64,000 nucleotides of DNA, taken from NCBI RefSeq assembly GCF_003047265.1, contig NZ_PZYY01000011.1, forward strand, positions 62,001-126,000, written 5' to 3'. Each line of letters opens with the position of its first letter. Positions within the stretch are counted from its first letter, which is position 1. Shown here one piece after another: positions 36,658 through 45,060 of this stretch. The position numbers and the translations under genes were made by a program. The notes under the pieces were generated by a model. It searched no databases. It saw nothing but the letters and a program-made list of their open reading frames with translations, and had not been told where the DNA came from. Source of the stretch: Nocardioides terrigena. GTDB lineage: Bacteria > Actinomycetota > Actinomycetes > Propionibacteriales > Nocardioidaceae.

Positions 36658-38739
36658 ATGCTCATGTGGTCCAGGCGTGCTGCTTCAGCTGTGATTGTCA
36701 GCGTGTTGGCCGGGGCGGTAGCCATGGTCGGTCCTGTTGTGGTTGCCGACGCGGCACCCTCGGATGGCGGGGTGGTGCACGCTGCGGCAAAGCCAACAAA
36801 GCGGCCCGGCCTGCTGGTCAAGGTCCGCCAACCGAAGAAGGTCGGGCTGGCGCGTGTCATCGTCACGGGGCCGGGCCGGTACCGGACGACTTTGGCCTCC
36901 TCGCGCCGTCTAAGGAATCTCCGACCCGGTGTGTATCGCATCTCCGCGAAGCCAGTGACATCGAAGAAGTGGCGTTCGACGGCCACCGTCTCGCAACGAC
37001 GAATCCGGGTCACCAAGAGGACCGCGAAGGTCGTCGTCGACTACGACACCATCATCTCGCGGAGCATGTCGATCTTGCCCTCGAAGGCTGTTTCCAAGTT
37101 CACGGCGCCCGACGATGGCGTTGGGACGCTGACGACCTCTGCGAAGCTCAGCCGTGGCGACATCGTGGCGAGCGGCGTCAGTGCAGCGGCACCAGCAGGC
37201 ATCCTCGCTCGAGTGGTGGGCCAGTCTGGGTCAAAGGGCGAGACCGTCTACAAGATTGAACAGACGACCCTGAGCGAGGCGATCCCCCGCGGCGACTTCA
37301 AGGTCTCGTTCTCCACAGACCTCACTGCGCCCGCTCGTAAAGGCGCGAACGGTCGCGGCGCGCGCCCATTGGCCCGACGCGTCCCAGCGTCGTGCACCGC
37401 CTCGGGATCTGCGGGCATCGAGGTGACCGCATCCGGTGGCATCAGCACCGATTTGTGGGCCGACTGGGACTGGGCTGACAGCTCGATCAACATGAGAGCA
37501 ACCGCCTCCGCCTCCGCCTCTGCCCGAGCATGGCTTGCAGGCGCGGGGGGCTGCACCCTCGCTGAGACCTTGCTCTACCAACGCGGCTTCGCCCCCATCA
37601 CCGTCAGCGTTGGACCCATCCCCATCGTGATTCTGCCGAAGTTGGAGATGTTCACCGGCGGCGCGTTCGGTGCCGAGGGCTCCGTCGAGATGCGCGGCGA
37701 CGTTGGAGTCCAGACCGTCCTGAATGCCAGCGGTAGCAAGAACGGGCTCAAGACCTCCGTCACCGGCCCCACAGCGACAAAGTCCGCCTCCTTCACCACC
37801 ACCGCCAAGGCCAGCGCGAACATCTACGCCAGGGCGGTCGTCACTGGTGAGCTCTACGGCATCGCGGGGCCCCATGCCTCACTGAAGCTCGCGATCCTGG
37901 CCAACGCCGACAAAGCCGCAAACCCATGGTGGTCGGTGGACGCGGTCGCCAGCGGCGGCGTCGGCGTCAAGGTCGACAAGTGCGTGACCGTCTTCTCGAA
38001 GGACGCGTGCAACAAGTTCGACCGGTCCAAGGACGACTTGTTCTCCAAGACATTCCGGATCGTCGATGCTGGCGGCCCCCTGAGTCCCCCACCCACCGCA
38101 CCGCCCGGTCCTCCCACGGACCTCAACGGCGGTGGCGTCGTCATCACCCCCCCGGACACCGGGGGCCAAGCCGGAGCCGGCCACATCCCGAGCCCCACAG
38201 GGAGCGGCGATGCCTGGGTTCTGTCCACCGGCCTCATCAGCGAGGTAAACGGCACCGACGTCGGGATCGAGGCCAGCACCAGTCGCGAGGATCCCGGTGA
38301 CGCGACCCTGAGCGCCCTGGCTGGTCATCCCACCGAAGATGCGAGCTTCATGAGGATGAACGTGACCCCAGCCGGGAACCGGCTTCGCATCGACTACCTC
38401 TTCGCAACCGAAGAGTTCCCCGAGTACATCGGATCCAAGTTCAACGACGTGATGGGCGTTTTCGTCAACGGGCAGAACTGCGCTCATGTGCCAGGCACTT
38501 CGACTGCGGTGTCTGTCAACACGATCAATGACGTCACCAACAGCCAATACTTCATCGACAACCGCGACAGCCACCTGCCCACCGTCATGAACGGGCTCAC
38601 GACGCCGCTGAGTTGCATCGTCGCGGTCACACCGGGAGTGCCGGTCGAGGTACTCGTCGGGGTTGCCGACGCCAGCGACTCCGTGTTCGACAGTGCCGTG
38701 GCTCTGGTCGACGGTGGCATCAGCTCCTACAACGGATAG
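36658..38739 (+). CDS. Large exported protein with choice-of-anchor L domain
   Basis: 693 residues. The signal peptide is WSRRAASAVIVSVLAGAVAM with cleavage near VVADAA. Residues about 30-140 form a basic, strand-rich region (KVRQPKKVGLARVIVTGPGR). The middle is Ala/Ser/Thr-rich with no known domain. After a Pro-rich linker, residues about 515-690 match the choice-of-anchor L domain: SGDAWVLSTGLISEVNGTDV, IDYLFATEEFPEYIGSKFND, GVFVNGQNCAHVPG and VGVADASDSVFDSAVAL. That domain is found in bacterial surface proteins with varied anchors; no anchor is visible here, so it is probably released. ATG 36658 follows GAGAAGG. Confidence 0.82.
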   Translation: MLMWSRRAASAVIVSVLAGAVAMVGPVVVADAAPSDGGVVHAAAKPTKRPGLLVKVRQPKKVGLARVIVTGPGRYRTTLASSRRLRNLRPGVYRISAKPVTSKKWRSTATVSQRRIRVTKRTAKVVVDYDTIISRSMSILPSKAVSKFTAPDDGVGTLTTSAKLSRGDIVASGVSAAAPAGILARVVGQSGSKGETVYKIEQTTLSEAIPRGDFKVSFSTDLTAPARKGANGRGARPLARRVPASCTASGSAGIEVTASGGISTDLWADWDWADSSINMRATASASASARAWLAGAGGCTLAETLLYQRGFAPITVSVGPIPIVILPKLEMFTGGAFGAEGSVEMRGDVGVQTVLNASGSKNGLKTSVTGPTATKSASFTTTAKASANIYARAVVTGELYGIAGPHASLKLAILANADKAANPWWSVDAVASGGVGVKVDKCVTVFSKDACNKFDRSKDDLFSKTFRIVDAGGPLSPPPTAPPGPPTDLNGGGVVITPPDTGGQAGAGHIPSPTGSGDAWVLSTGLISEVNGTDVGIEASTSREDPGDATLSALAGHPTEDASFMRMNVTPAGNRLRIDYLFATEEFPEYIGSKFNDVMGVFVNGQNCAHVPGTSTAVSVNTINDVTNSQYFIDNRDSHLPTVMNGLTTPLSCIVAVTPGVPVEVLVGVADASDSVFDSAVALVDGGISSYNG

Positions 38740-38767
38740 CTCCGCCCACGCATCACTAGGAGAAGCC

Positions 38768-39727
38768 ATGCAAGGCAGATTGCTGGGCGCCACGCTCGGT
38801 TTCGCAGTCGTATGCAGTTCGTTCGTCCTCGCTGCGCCGGCAAGCGCGGCCGAGACGGTTCGGCCGAGTGCTCCGGCAGCATCTGCGGCGGATGGCGTCG
38901 TGGTTACTGACGCAGGGCGTGAGAACGGCGTCACACACGTAATGGATCGTCGCGTCCGCGAGGTCGTCTACCGCGGCGACGGCCGAGAGGTCCACCTGTC
39001 GACCGTCGACAAGAAGCTGGGCGCGACCAGTGCCGCCTTTCGGCGCTTCGTGAATGACGAGCTGACACGAGCGTGGCGGCAGCTCGGCGGGTCCGTGGAG
39101 TGCAAGCAGGCGCCGACATTGACAGTGAAGAAGTGGCGTGCCGACGGATTCGCGACCATCCCGAACATCGGCATACGCATCTCGGACTGCGGCGGCGGCG
39201 GGTACCACGCGCTGTACGTGAAGACAGCCAAGGGATGGTCGGCGCCGCGTGTGCTAGGAGCCCAAGAGCCGTACTTCTGCACCGATCTGCTCGGGTATCG
39301 GATCCCCGGCGGGTACTCGCTCGGCGAGTGCTACCCCGACGTTGGCAACGATCCCGTCCGGTATCGGGCGCGCACAGCTCTGCCGCCGGCGACGCCCACG
39401 TATGCCGCCGAGACCTTGGTGCGGAACGTGATGGCCTCGTCCCCCGTAGGGGCAGATCGCTGGGCGAAGCCCGACGTCGTCACCGAGCTGTTCGAGGCAC
39501 GCAACGACGGGATGCAACTGTCTGTGCGCCTGTGCGTGACGAGCAGCGACCCCACGTACGGCCAGTACCTCGACGGGGCTCGTCGAGGTTGTATCGTGCG
39601 GGCCGCCTACTACGAGGACCCGCCGCCGGCCCTGCCGGTGTACGCCTACGAGTGGATGATGCCGCTGAAACGCGCAGCGCTTGGACGCTGGCGCGGCTCG
39701 TCCTTGACGGGCCTCGGAGGCACCTGA
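38768..39727 (+). CDS. Exported protein of unknown function
   Basis: 319 residues with a signal peptide (QGRLLGATLGFAVVCSSFVL, cleavage near PASA). The mature protein has several Cys (SVECKQAPTL, ISDCGGGGYHALYVKTAKGW, EPYFCTDLLGYRI, LGECYPDVGN, VRLCVTSSDP, RRGCIVRAAYYE), suggesting disulphides. A pattern of short strands suggests a beta-rich fold. No family recognised. ATG 38768 follows TAGGAGAAG, and it starts 28 bp after the choice-of-anchor L gene, so the two may be one transcript. Confidence 0.72.
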   Translation: MQGRLLGATLGFAVVCSSFVLAAPASAAETVRPSAPAASAADGVVVTDAGRENGVTHVMDRRVREVVYRGDGREVHLSTVDKKLGATSAAFRRFVNDELTRAWRQLGGSVECKQAPTLTVKKWRADGFATIPNIGIRISDCGGGGYHALYVKTAKGWSAPRVLGAQEPYFCTDLLGYRIPGGYSLGECYPDVGNDPVRYRARTALPPATPTYAAETLVRNVMASSPVGADRWAKPDVVTELFEARNDGMQLSVRLCVTSSDPTYGQYLDGARRGCIVRAAYYEDPPPALPVYAYEWMMPLKRAALGRWRGSSLTGLGGT

Positions 39728-39815
39728 AAGCGGAGGACCACTCTCACCGCCCGCAAAGGCTCTAACACTGCCCGCGCACGTTCCGCGCCTCAGACACGAC
39801 CTACCACCTCAAAGC

Positions 39816-40764
39816 GTGCCAACGACCGATCTGGCTGGCCTGGTCGGCTTACTGGTCTCGAACGCCGCTCTGGCGGCACCGGTTGCCGCGGCCCCGTCGG
39901 AGAGTGGTGCGAGCTCGGTGTCCCAGCCGCGGCATGAGACTCCCTACCTGTTCTCGGACGCCGGTCGCACCGTGCAGTGCCTCATTGTCACCGCAGACGA
40001 CTACGACGCAGGTCAGCTTCGTTGCGACACCGTGGGCATCCCTACGTGGCAGACCACCCCGAGTCCGCCGACTGCCAGCTCGAGTGGGGCACCTCGATCG
40101 GACTCAACCCGTACGAGCTTCCGTACTTCGGTTGCGTCGGCGACTCGCTCTACAACGAGAACCAGCTGCCCGCTGGTTCTGTCGTCGACCTGGGTGGCTT
40201 CACGTGCACGATCCTGGAGCCCGGTGTGCGGTGTCGGCAGACGACCTTGGTCACGGGTTCGAGCTTGCCCTCGACCACTACCCGCCTGTGCGACCGGCGG
40301 CCAAGAACCTGCTCACCCCCAACAGCCTGGGTAAGTTGAAGCTCGGCATGACCGACAAGAAGGCCCGCTCCACCGGCTACATTAAGCCCGGCATGGGGGC
40401 CTGCGGTCCGCCGGTGCTGAAGCGGAAGCGGCGCGGCTACGTCGGATGGCGTCGGGGCCGCGTGTCCGAGGTGTCGGCGTTCCTCGGGACCAACCTCAAC
40501 ACCCGCCGCGGCGTCGGCCCGGGTTCCATGGTGACGGAGATGCAGCAGCGCCACCCGAGGATGAAGGGGCCGTTCGTTACGCCGGTCCTCAGCGACACTG
40601 GCACGTTGTGGGTGTACCTGCAGCGCTCGAAGCGCGGGGTGCTCGTCCTCGTGCTGGATGGCTCCGCCTCAGCGGATCGCGCACCGGTGGGCGCGGACCT
40701 GATCAGGAGCATCTTTTGCGGCGAAGAAGTGGTCCCGAAGGTCGGTCTCGCATCGGGCTGCTGA
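39816..40764 (+). pseudogene. Exported protein gene with two apparent single-base deletions
   Basis: A single protein reads through three frames. Frame 1 (39816 to about 40060) has a signal-like start and LFSDAGRTVQCLIVTADDYD. Frame 2 (about 40061-40240) has ADCQLEWGTSIGLNPYELPY and GFTCTILEPGVRCRQT. Frame 3 (about 40241-40764) has GHGFELALDHYPPV, LGKLKLGMTDKKARSTGYIK and a long end. Each change moves one base backwards. The first is in a run of four C (40057-40060) where five would restore the frame; the second lies near 40238-40242. The parts are complementary, not overlapping, and together give about 316 residues. Either decay or sequencing error explains it. Confidence 0.7.
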
Positions 40765-41048
40765 CAGGCCCTCGACGAGGCAGGTGACGCCGGGACGCAA
40801 CTCCAGGCCGGTGAAGAGAAGCGCACCCGAGTGCCGCCTTTGGGGCAGGATGGCCCACAGGTCGGTCGACCGGATCTCGGCTGGATCCGGACGTGAGGGC
40901 GTTCGGGGCTGGCCTTGAGAGGGGTCGGTCGCTGTGGCAACTCCACCTGCGAGAGGCCGGTGCGGCATACTGACCGTCGGGTCGGAAGCGGGCAGAACCT
41001 ACAACGGGGTTATCCCGATGCTTCGCCCGACTGTAATTCCGATCCCCC
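40765..41048. other. tRNA-Arg upstream region
   Basis: 284 bp without a gene. The last 86 bp (40963-41048), plus the first 8 tRNA bases, form the right-hand copy of the diverged repeat described at 31257. The copy probably includes the tRNA promoter. No terminator for the frameshifted gene was recognised. Confidence 0.6.
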
Positions 41049-41125
41049 GCCCCCGTAGCTCAGCTGGATAGAGCAGCGGCCTTCTAATCCGCCGGTCACA
41101 GGTTCGAATCCTGTCGGGGGCGCCA
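41049..41125 (+). tRNA. tRNA-Arg (anticodon TCT)
   Basis: A complete cloverleaf of 77 nt with encoded CCA. The acceptor stem is GCCCCCG (41049-41055) with CGGGGGC (41115-41121), discriminator G. The D-arm GCTCAGCTGGATAGAGC is standard, the anticodon loop reads CTTCTAA (anticodon TCT, Arg) and the T-arm ACAGGTTCGAATCCTGT is perfect. The pair next to the anticodon loop (C with T) looks mismatched, which occurs in some tRNAs. The 5' side is a diverged duplicate of 31257-31350; an integrase remnant starts 15 bp downstream. Confidence 0.95.
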
Positions 41126-41139
41126 CGCGTTTGTGCAGG

Positions 41140-41300
41140 TCAGAACAGGTTGAGCTGCTCGGACGGCGCCTTCTCCAGCTCCGAGACGAGCGGTAGTGGC
41201 ACGTATGTGGCACAAGGGGATCCAGCACGACCGCAACCGGGTCGAGGTCGCCGCCGAACAGCGCGGCGTACACGTCCAGGCCGTTGTCGCCGGGGTGACG
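41140..41300 (-). pseudogene. Remnant of the 3' end of a tyrosine-recombinase integrase
   Basis: On the minus strand, 41219-41288 encodes DNGLDVYAALFGGDLDPVAV followed by VLD. This is the usual C-terminal ending of actinobacterial phage/ICE integrases (T-L-D-x-Y-A-x-L-F-x-x-D-L-D-x-V-A). The frame then shifts and the remaining tail (CATYVPLPLVSELEKAP) stops at 41140, 15 bp from the tRNA 3' end. No catalytic domain remains upstream, where other genes begin. An int gene ending beside a tRNA 3' end is the classic arrangement of integrated elements. Confidence 0.6.
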
Positions 41301-41349
41301 CGTGGTCGGTCGACCCACGCACGGCTCGGCGCAGCCGTAAAGTTCCTGC

Positions 41350-41688
41350 ATGCCCGACGCGCCCGACCACCCCATCGCCTACACCGCACTCCAGCCGGGC
41401 ACGCCCGTGCAGACGAGCGACGGACACCACTTCGCCACCGTGCAAGCCGTCCTGGTCGACGAGAAGGTCTCCGTGTTCGACGGCATCGTGGTCCAGACCG
41501 AGGAAGGTGCGCGCTTCGTGGACGCGGATCACGTCGCCTCGATCTACACCACCTACGTCCGCACGACCCTGTCCAGGGAGCAGGCGGCGAACCTCGCGCC
41601 GCCTGACGGATCGAACCTGATCGACATCAAGCCACCCAGGTCGATGGCCGCCAGGTTGGGCCGCAGGTTCGGTCGCAGGAAGCGATAG
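41350..41688 (+). CDS. PRC-barrel-like hypothetical protein
   Basis: 112 residues. PGTPVQTSDGHHFATVQAVL, VFDGIVVQTEEGARFVDADH and VASIYTTYVRTTL have the beta-strand rhythm of PRC-barrel proteins, which bind RNA or photosynthetic and ribosomal partners in other bacteria. The C-terminus is strongly basic (RLGRRFGRRKR). ATG 41350 gives MPDAPDHPIAY. Family assignment is tentative. It is convergent with the UPF0303 gene, 13 bp apart. Confidence 0.65.
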   Translation: MPDAPDHPIAYTALQPGTPVQTSDGHHFATVQAVLVDEKVSVFDGIVVQTEEGARFVDADHVASIYTTYVRTTLSREQAANLAPPDGSNLIDIKPPRSMAARLGRRFGRRKR

Positions 41689-41701
41689 CGCTCGCTGCGC
41701 G

Positions 41702-42175
41702 TCAGTGCCCTCTGGCGAGGAAGTCCTCGAGCGTCTCGACGACGAGCCGGTGGTCCTCGAGCTCGGGGAGGCCTGAGACCGCGACGGTACCGACACAGCC
41801 GGTGCCCCGGACCAGGATGGGGAAGGCGCCGCCGTGTGCTGCGTAGTCCGACAGGGGCAGTCGGGCGTCGACGTCGAAGGACCCGCCGTCGACCCGGAAC
41901 TGTTCACCCACCCGGAGCGAGGAGCGGCCGTAACGGTCGACCACGGCGCTCTTGCGTGCGAGCCACCCGTCGTTGTCTGCTGACGCTCCTGGAAGGGCAG
42001 CGTGGAACAGCCGCTGGCCGTTGCGACGGATCGAGATGGCCACCGGGAGCGCGGCGTCCACTGCGGCCTCACGCAGGGCGACCCCCAGGGCCCAGGCGGT
42101 GTCCTCGTCGAAATGGTCGAAGACGAGGCGCGACTCCTGCGCCGTCAGCTCGTCGAGCAGCTCGCGACCGGTCAC
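41702..42175 (-). CDS. UPF0303 / HbpS-type heme-degrading domain protein
   Basis: 157 residues: TAWALGVALREAAVDAALPV, AISIRRNGQRLFHAALPGAS, LPLSDYAAHGGAFPILVRGT and CVGTVAVSGLPELEDHRLVV are the family's hallmark segments. Related HbpS in Streptomyces is an extracellular haem sensor; the intracellular UPF0303 forms have no set role. No signal peptide. GTG 42175 overlaps the stop of the upstream membrane protein gene by 4 nt (GTGA), so the two are an operon. Confidence 0.85.
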   Translation of the reverse strand: MTGRELLDELTAQESRLVFDHFDEDTAWALGVALREAAVDAALPVAISIRRNGQRLFHAALPGASADNDGWLARKSAVVDRYGRSSLRVGEQFRVDGGSFDVDARLPLSDYAAHGGAFPILVRGTGCVGTVAVSGLPELEDHRLVVETLEDFLARGH

Positions 42176-42555
42176 CCTTCGGCTCCGGCCTCGTCGGCGT
42201 CGATCACGTCCCGGCGTTCACCGAGATCGGCCAGCAGGGAGTCGACCACGACGAGTCCGCCCCCGAGCACGAGCGCCGCGATGGGGACGGGCAGGCTCGT
42301 ACGACGCAGGGCCGTCGTGGCCACCAGCATCGCGGTCGACCACGAGGCCACCGACGTCGCGAACGGCACCGTCGCGCGCTTCCACGGCTCCTCGGAGTCG
42401 GGCACGACCGTGGCGAGCTGGAGTCCGGGCCTGTCCAGGAACCAGCCGCAGGCGAAACCAGCGAGCAGGATGGGCGTGCGCCTGGACTCGTCCTTCGCGA
42501 GGCAGGCGAGAGCCACCCCGGTCCCCCGGACCACCGCACCCGGTCGCACCTTCAT
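42172..42555 (-). CDS. Small membrane protein of unknown function
   Basis: 127 residues. The N-terminal part has ILLAGFACGWFLDRPGLQLA, and hydrophobic helices follow (SVASWSTAMLVATTAL and SLPVPIAALVLGGGLVVVDS), with a short acidic tail. The number of transmembrane segments is two to three. No family is recognised. ATG 42555 starts MKVRPGAVVRG. It directly precedes and overlaps the UPF0303 gene, which suggests the two proteins act together. Confidence 0.72.
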   Translation of the reverse strand: MKVRPGAVVRGTGVALACLAKDESRRTPILLAGFACGWFLDRPGLQLATVVPDSEEPWKRATVPFATSVASWSTAMLVATTALRRTSLPVPIAALVLGGGLVVVDSLLADLGERRDVIDADEAGAEG

Positions 42556-42671
42556 CGTCCGTACCTCCGGTCAGATCGTCGCGCGCTGCTCCACCCAGGG
42601 GCAACGGCCTGCGACCACACGACCACGAGGGGCTCCCGGGACACAGGGTCGAAGGTCCCGGAGCCACCGCA

Positions 42672-43124
42672 TCACGGAGCCTGGTCGTCCTGAGGCCGCG
42701 GGACCGCGGCATCGTGCCGGGGATCCCCCGCGGTCGCACGCGGGGACAGGGCGCGCGCGAGACCGGTGAACGCCAAGGCCCGACCCACCATGCCGTGTGC
42801 GCCCACGACGTGCAGCGCGCTGCCGGCGTCGCGACAGCTCCGGGCGCCGGCGACCAGGGCGCCCAGGCCGGCGGCGTCGATGCGTGCTGTCCGGTGCAGG
42901 TCGACGACCACCACGCGGGCGCGGGTCGCAGCGTCGGCGATGTCAGCGACGAGGTTGGCCGCGTGGAGCTGCGTGACCTCGGACCTGCACCGGATCGTCA
43001 CCACCTCGGAGTCAGCCACGCGGGGACCCTCCAGAGGGATGCCGGGCGCGGCCACCCCGGGCGGGGGTGTCGCGGCCCGTCCGACGTCGTCCGCGCCGCC
43101 GAGTCGGGTGTGGAGATGGCTCAC
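42672..43124 (-). CDS. STAS domain protein (anti-sigma factor antagonist-like)
   Basis: About 150 residues. The STAS core spans VVTIRCRSEVTQLHAANLVA to RVVVVDLHRTARIDAAGLGA and LVAGARSCRDAGSALHVVGA. The segment RIDAAGLGAL sits where anti-anti-sigma factors have their phosphorylatable Ser (usually D-S-x-G); here Ala is at that site, so regulation by phosphorylation is doubtful. GTG 43124 is the preferred start, but ones upstream and downstream are possible. It diverges from the PAP2 gene. Confidence 0.75.
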   Translation of the reverse strand: MSHLHTRLGGADDVGRAATPPPGVAAPGIPLEGPRVADSEVVTIRCRSEVTQLHAANLVADIADAATRARVVVVDLHRTARIDAAGLGALVAGARSCRDAGSALHVVGAHGMVGRALAFTGLARALSPRATAGDPRHDAAVPRPQDDQAP

Positions 43125-43280
43125 GGGACCATGATGCGCGACGCGGGCCCGGGGAGTCAGTCGCCGAGGCGGCTGGCGATCGCTGGGGTCACCGCGGCGC
43201 CGAGCCACGGCGTACGCACGGAAGCCGGCGTGTCGACCGCACGACCGCGTCTACGGGCAGGATGGGCGTGTGATGGCGCA

Positions 43281-44156
43281 GTGACCGTACGAAGAACCTC
43301 GGCCATGGCGTGGCCGGCGGCCATGGCGGGCGCCTACGCGGCGGCGTTCGTGCTGGTGTACGTCGTCACGGTGCGCACGGAGCACGGTCGACTGGTGAGC
43401 GACGCCGCCCTCCGCGGTGCGATCTCCAGCGGGGCGCCGATCGAGGACACCGTCGAGGCTGTGCTGGACATCGTCTCCGTCGGATCGCTCCTGGGCGCGG
43501 TCGCCGCCGTGGCGGTCATCGCCCTCGTCCAGCTGGAACGAGTGCGCGGCCTGGCGGCGATCGGGGTGCTCGTGAGCGCGAATGTCCTGACCTGGTTGCT
43601 CAAGGAGCACCTGATCACCCGCCCGGACCTGGGACTGGACGAGGTCGCACCCGCGACCTTGAACAGTCTGCCGAGTGGTCACACGACGGCTGCCTTCTCG
43701 GCAGTGGCAGCCCTCCTCATCGTCCTGCCGGCCGCTGCGCGCGTGCCGACGGCCCTGGCGGGCGGCAGCGTCGCCACGGTGATCGCCCTGGCCACGATGT
43801 TCGCCGGGTGGCACCGCACGGCCGATGCCATGGCGTCCTTCCTCGTCGTGGGGGTCTGCACGATGGGTGCCATCGCGGCCGTGGTGGCTCTCGAAGATCC
43901 TCGAGCGCGCACGCATCCCTCGGCGCGGTTGCGGTGGTGGGGCGCGCTGTCCGTCGGGGCGTTGACCATCGGCAGCACCCTGGGCCTGATGCTCTCCGCG
44001 CTCGCTCCGGTACGAGACACCGTGGTGGGCTCGCTCCTGGCATTCCTGTCGGCGGGGTTGCTGATCGTCGGCACCCTGCTCGCCGTACTGGCTGGAATGG
44101 TGTTCGTGCTCGAGGTCACCGACGACGAGGTCGTGCCGGACCGCGATCCGACCTAG
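43281..44156 (+). CDS. PAP2 superfamily membrane phosphatase
   Basis: 291 residues, polytopic. The three phosphatase motifs are LLKEHLITRPDLG (K-x6-R-P), SLPSGHTTAAFS (PSGH) and AGWHRTADAMAS (R-x5-H type, His before Arg here as G-W-H-R). Such enzymes dephosphorylate lipid phosphates such as undecaprenyl pyrophosphate or phosphatidic acid at the membrane. The catalytic loops fall between helices, as expected. GTG 43281 is chosen; ATG 43305 is possible. Its TAG stop overlaps the stop of the convergent DUF305 gene in a CTAG. Confidence 0.87.
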   Translation: MTVRRTSAMAWPAAMAGAYAAAFVLVYVVTVRTEHGRLVSDAALRGAISSGAPIEDTVEAVLDIVSVGSLLGAVAAVAVIALVQLERVRGLAAIGVLVSANVLTWLLKEHLITRPDLGLDEVAPATLNSLPSGHTTAAFSAVAALLIVLPAAARVPTALAGGSVATVIALATMFAGWHRTADAMASFLVVGVCTMGAIAAVVALEDPRARTHPSARLRWWGALSVGALTIGSTLGLMLSALAPVRDTVVGSLLAFLSAGLLIVGTLLAVLAGMVFVLEVTDDEVVPDRDPT

Positions 44157-44845
44157 CCGTGAGCAGCGCCCTGCGACGACCGACCGACCCCAGACCACGA
44201 CGTCGTCGCCCCCAGCTCGGCGCGCGACGCAGGGACGAGTCCGAACAGGCGCAAGGCCGCAGCGAGTACTCCGCCAGGCCTGTCCGTCCCGGCGGCCGAG
44301 CCCTCGATATCCGGGACCGGCCTCTGCGCAGCCTCCGCATCGGTGGTTGCAGGGCCGTTCTGCTCGATGTCCTCGACCAACCAGTCCATCTTCTCGATCT
44401 CCCTGCGCTGCGCCTCGATGATGCCGTCGGCGAGCTCGCGCACGCGCACGTCCTCGATCTGGGCGCGTTCGCTGGTCAGGATCGCGATGGAGTGGTGCGG
44501 GATCATGCCCTTCATGTAGGCCTGGTCGTCGACGAGGACCTGGGACCGGGACAGGTAGAGCGCGGTCCCGCCGAGCACCAGGGCGAGCGCCACGACCGCG
44601 AGGTTGAGGGCACCGTTCCTGTACATCATGCTGCGCATGAAGGCGAGCATGACCAGAGCCATCGCCGCGCCCATCAGGAGCGCCATGTAGAAGCGCTCCA
44701 CGCTCCACCGCACGTGATCGACGGCGAAGGAGTTGGTGTAGGTCAGGACGAACATGACTGCCGTGGACGTGGCGATCATGAGCGCGAATCGCACGTAGGT
44801 GCGACGCTCCTGCCTACGGTCAGGGGACGAACCGGGTGTGGTCAT
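44153..44845 (-). CDS. DUF305 membrane protein
   Basis: 230 residues. Three transmembrane helices (FALMIATSTAVMFVLTYTNS, FYMALLMGAAMALVMLAFMR, LNLAVVALALVLGGTALYLS) precede a DUF305 domain (DQAYMKGMIPHHSIAILTSE, then VRELADGIIEAQRREIEKMD). The MIPHHS His pair suggests metal binding; related proteins sit in copper and stress loci. The C-terminal 60 residues are a low-complexity tail. ATG 44845 has GGAAG upstream. It is convergent with PAP2. Confidence 0.85.
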   Translation of the reverse strand: MTTPGSSPDRRQERRTYVRFALMIATSTAVMFVLTYTNSFAVDHVRWSVERFYMALLMGAAMALVMLAFMRSMMYRNGALNLAVVALALVLGGTALYLSRSQVLVDDQAYMKGMIPHHSIAILTSERAQIEDVRVRELADGIIEAQRREIEKMDWLVEDIEQNGPATTDAEAAQRPVPDIEGSAAGTDRPGGVLAAALRLFGLVPASRAELGATTSWSGVGRSSQGAAHG

Positions 44846-45060
44846 GGACTTCCTGCCCTTCAGTGCTGGCGTCGCCGTGACAGCCGGGCCTGCGGTCACC
44901 GCAGCGCGGAGCCCGCGACGTACTCACGCATGCCGACGTTCCAGTCGCCGTAGCCGTTAGCCAGAACCATCGGACAGGCGACGGCGACGACAGAGATCCC
45001 GGATTGCTGTGTGCAGCGCTACGGCTGGACACCGGCAGCACTCGCGGCCGGGTCCCTTCG

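Noticed and set aside
41301..42072. Upstream extension of the integrase-tail frame
   Set aside because: Beyond about 41300 the frame is antisense or out of frame with the PRC-like and UPF0303 genes and shows no recombinase domain.
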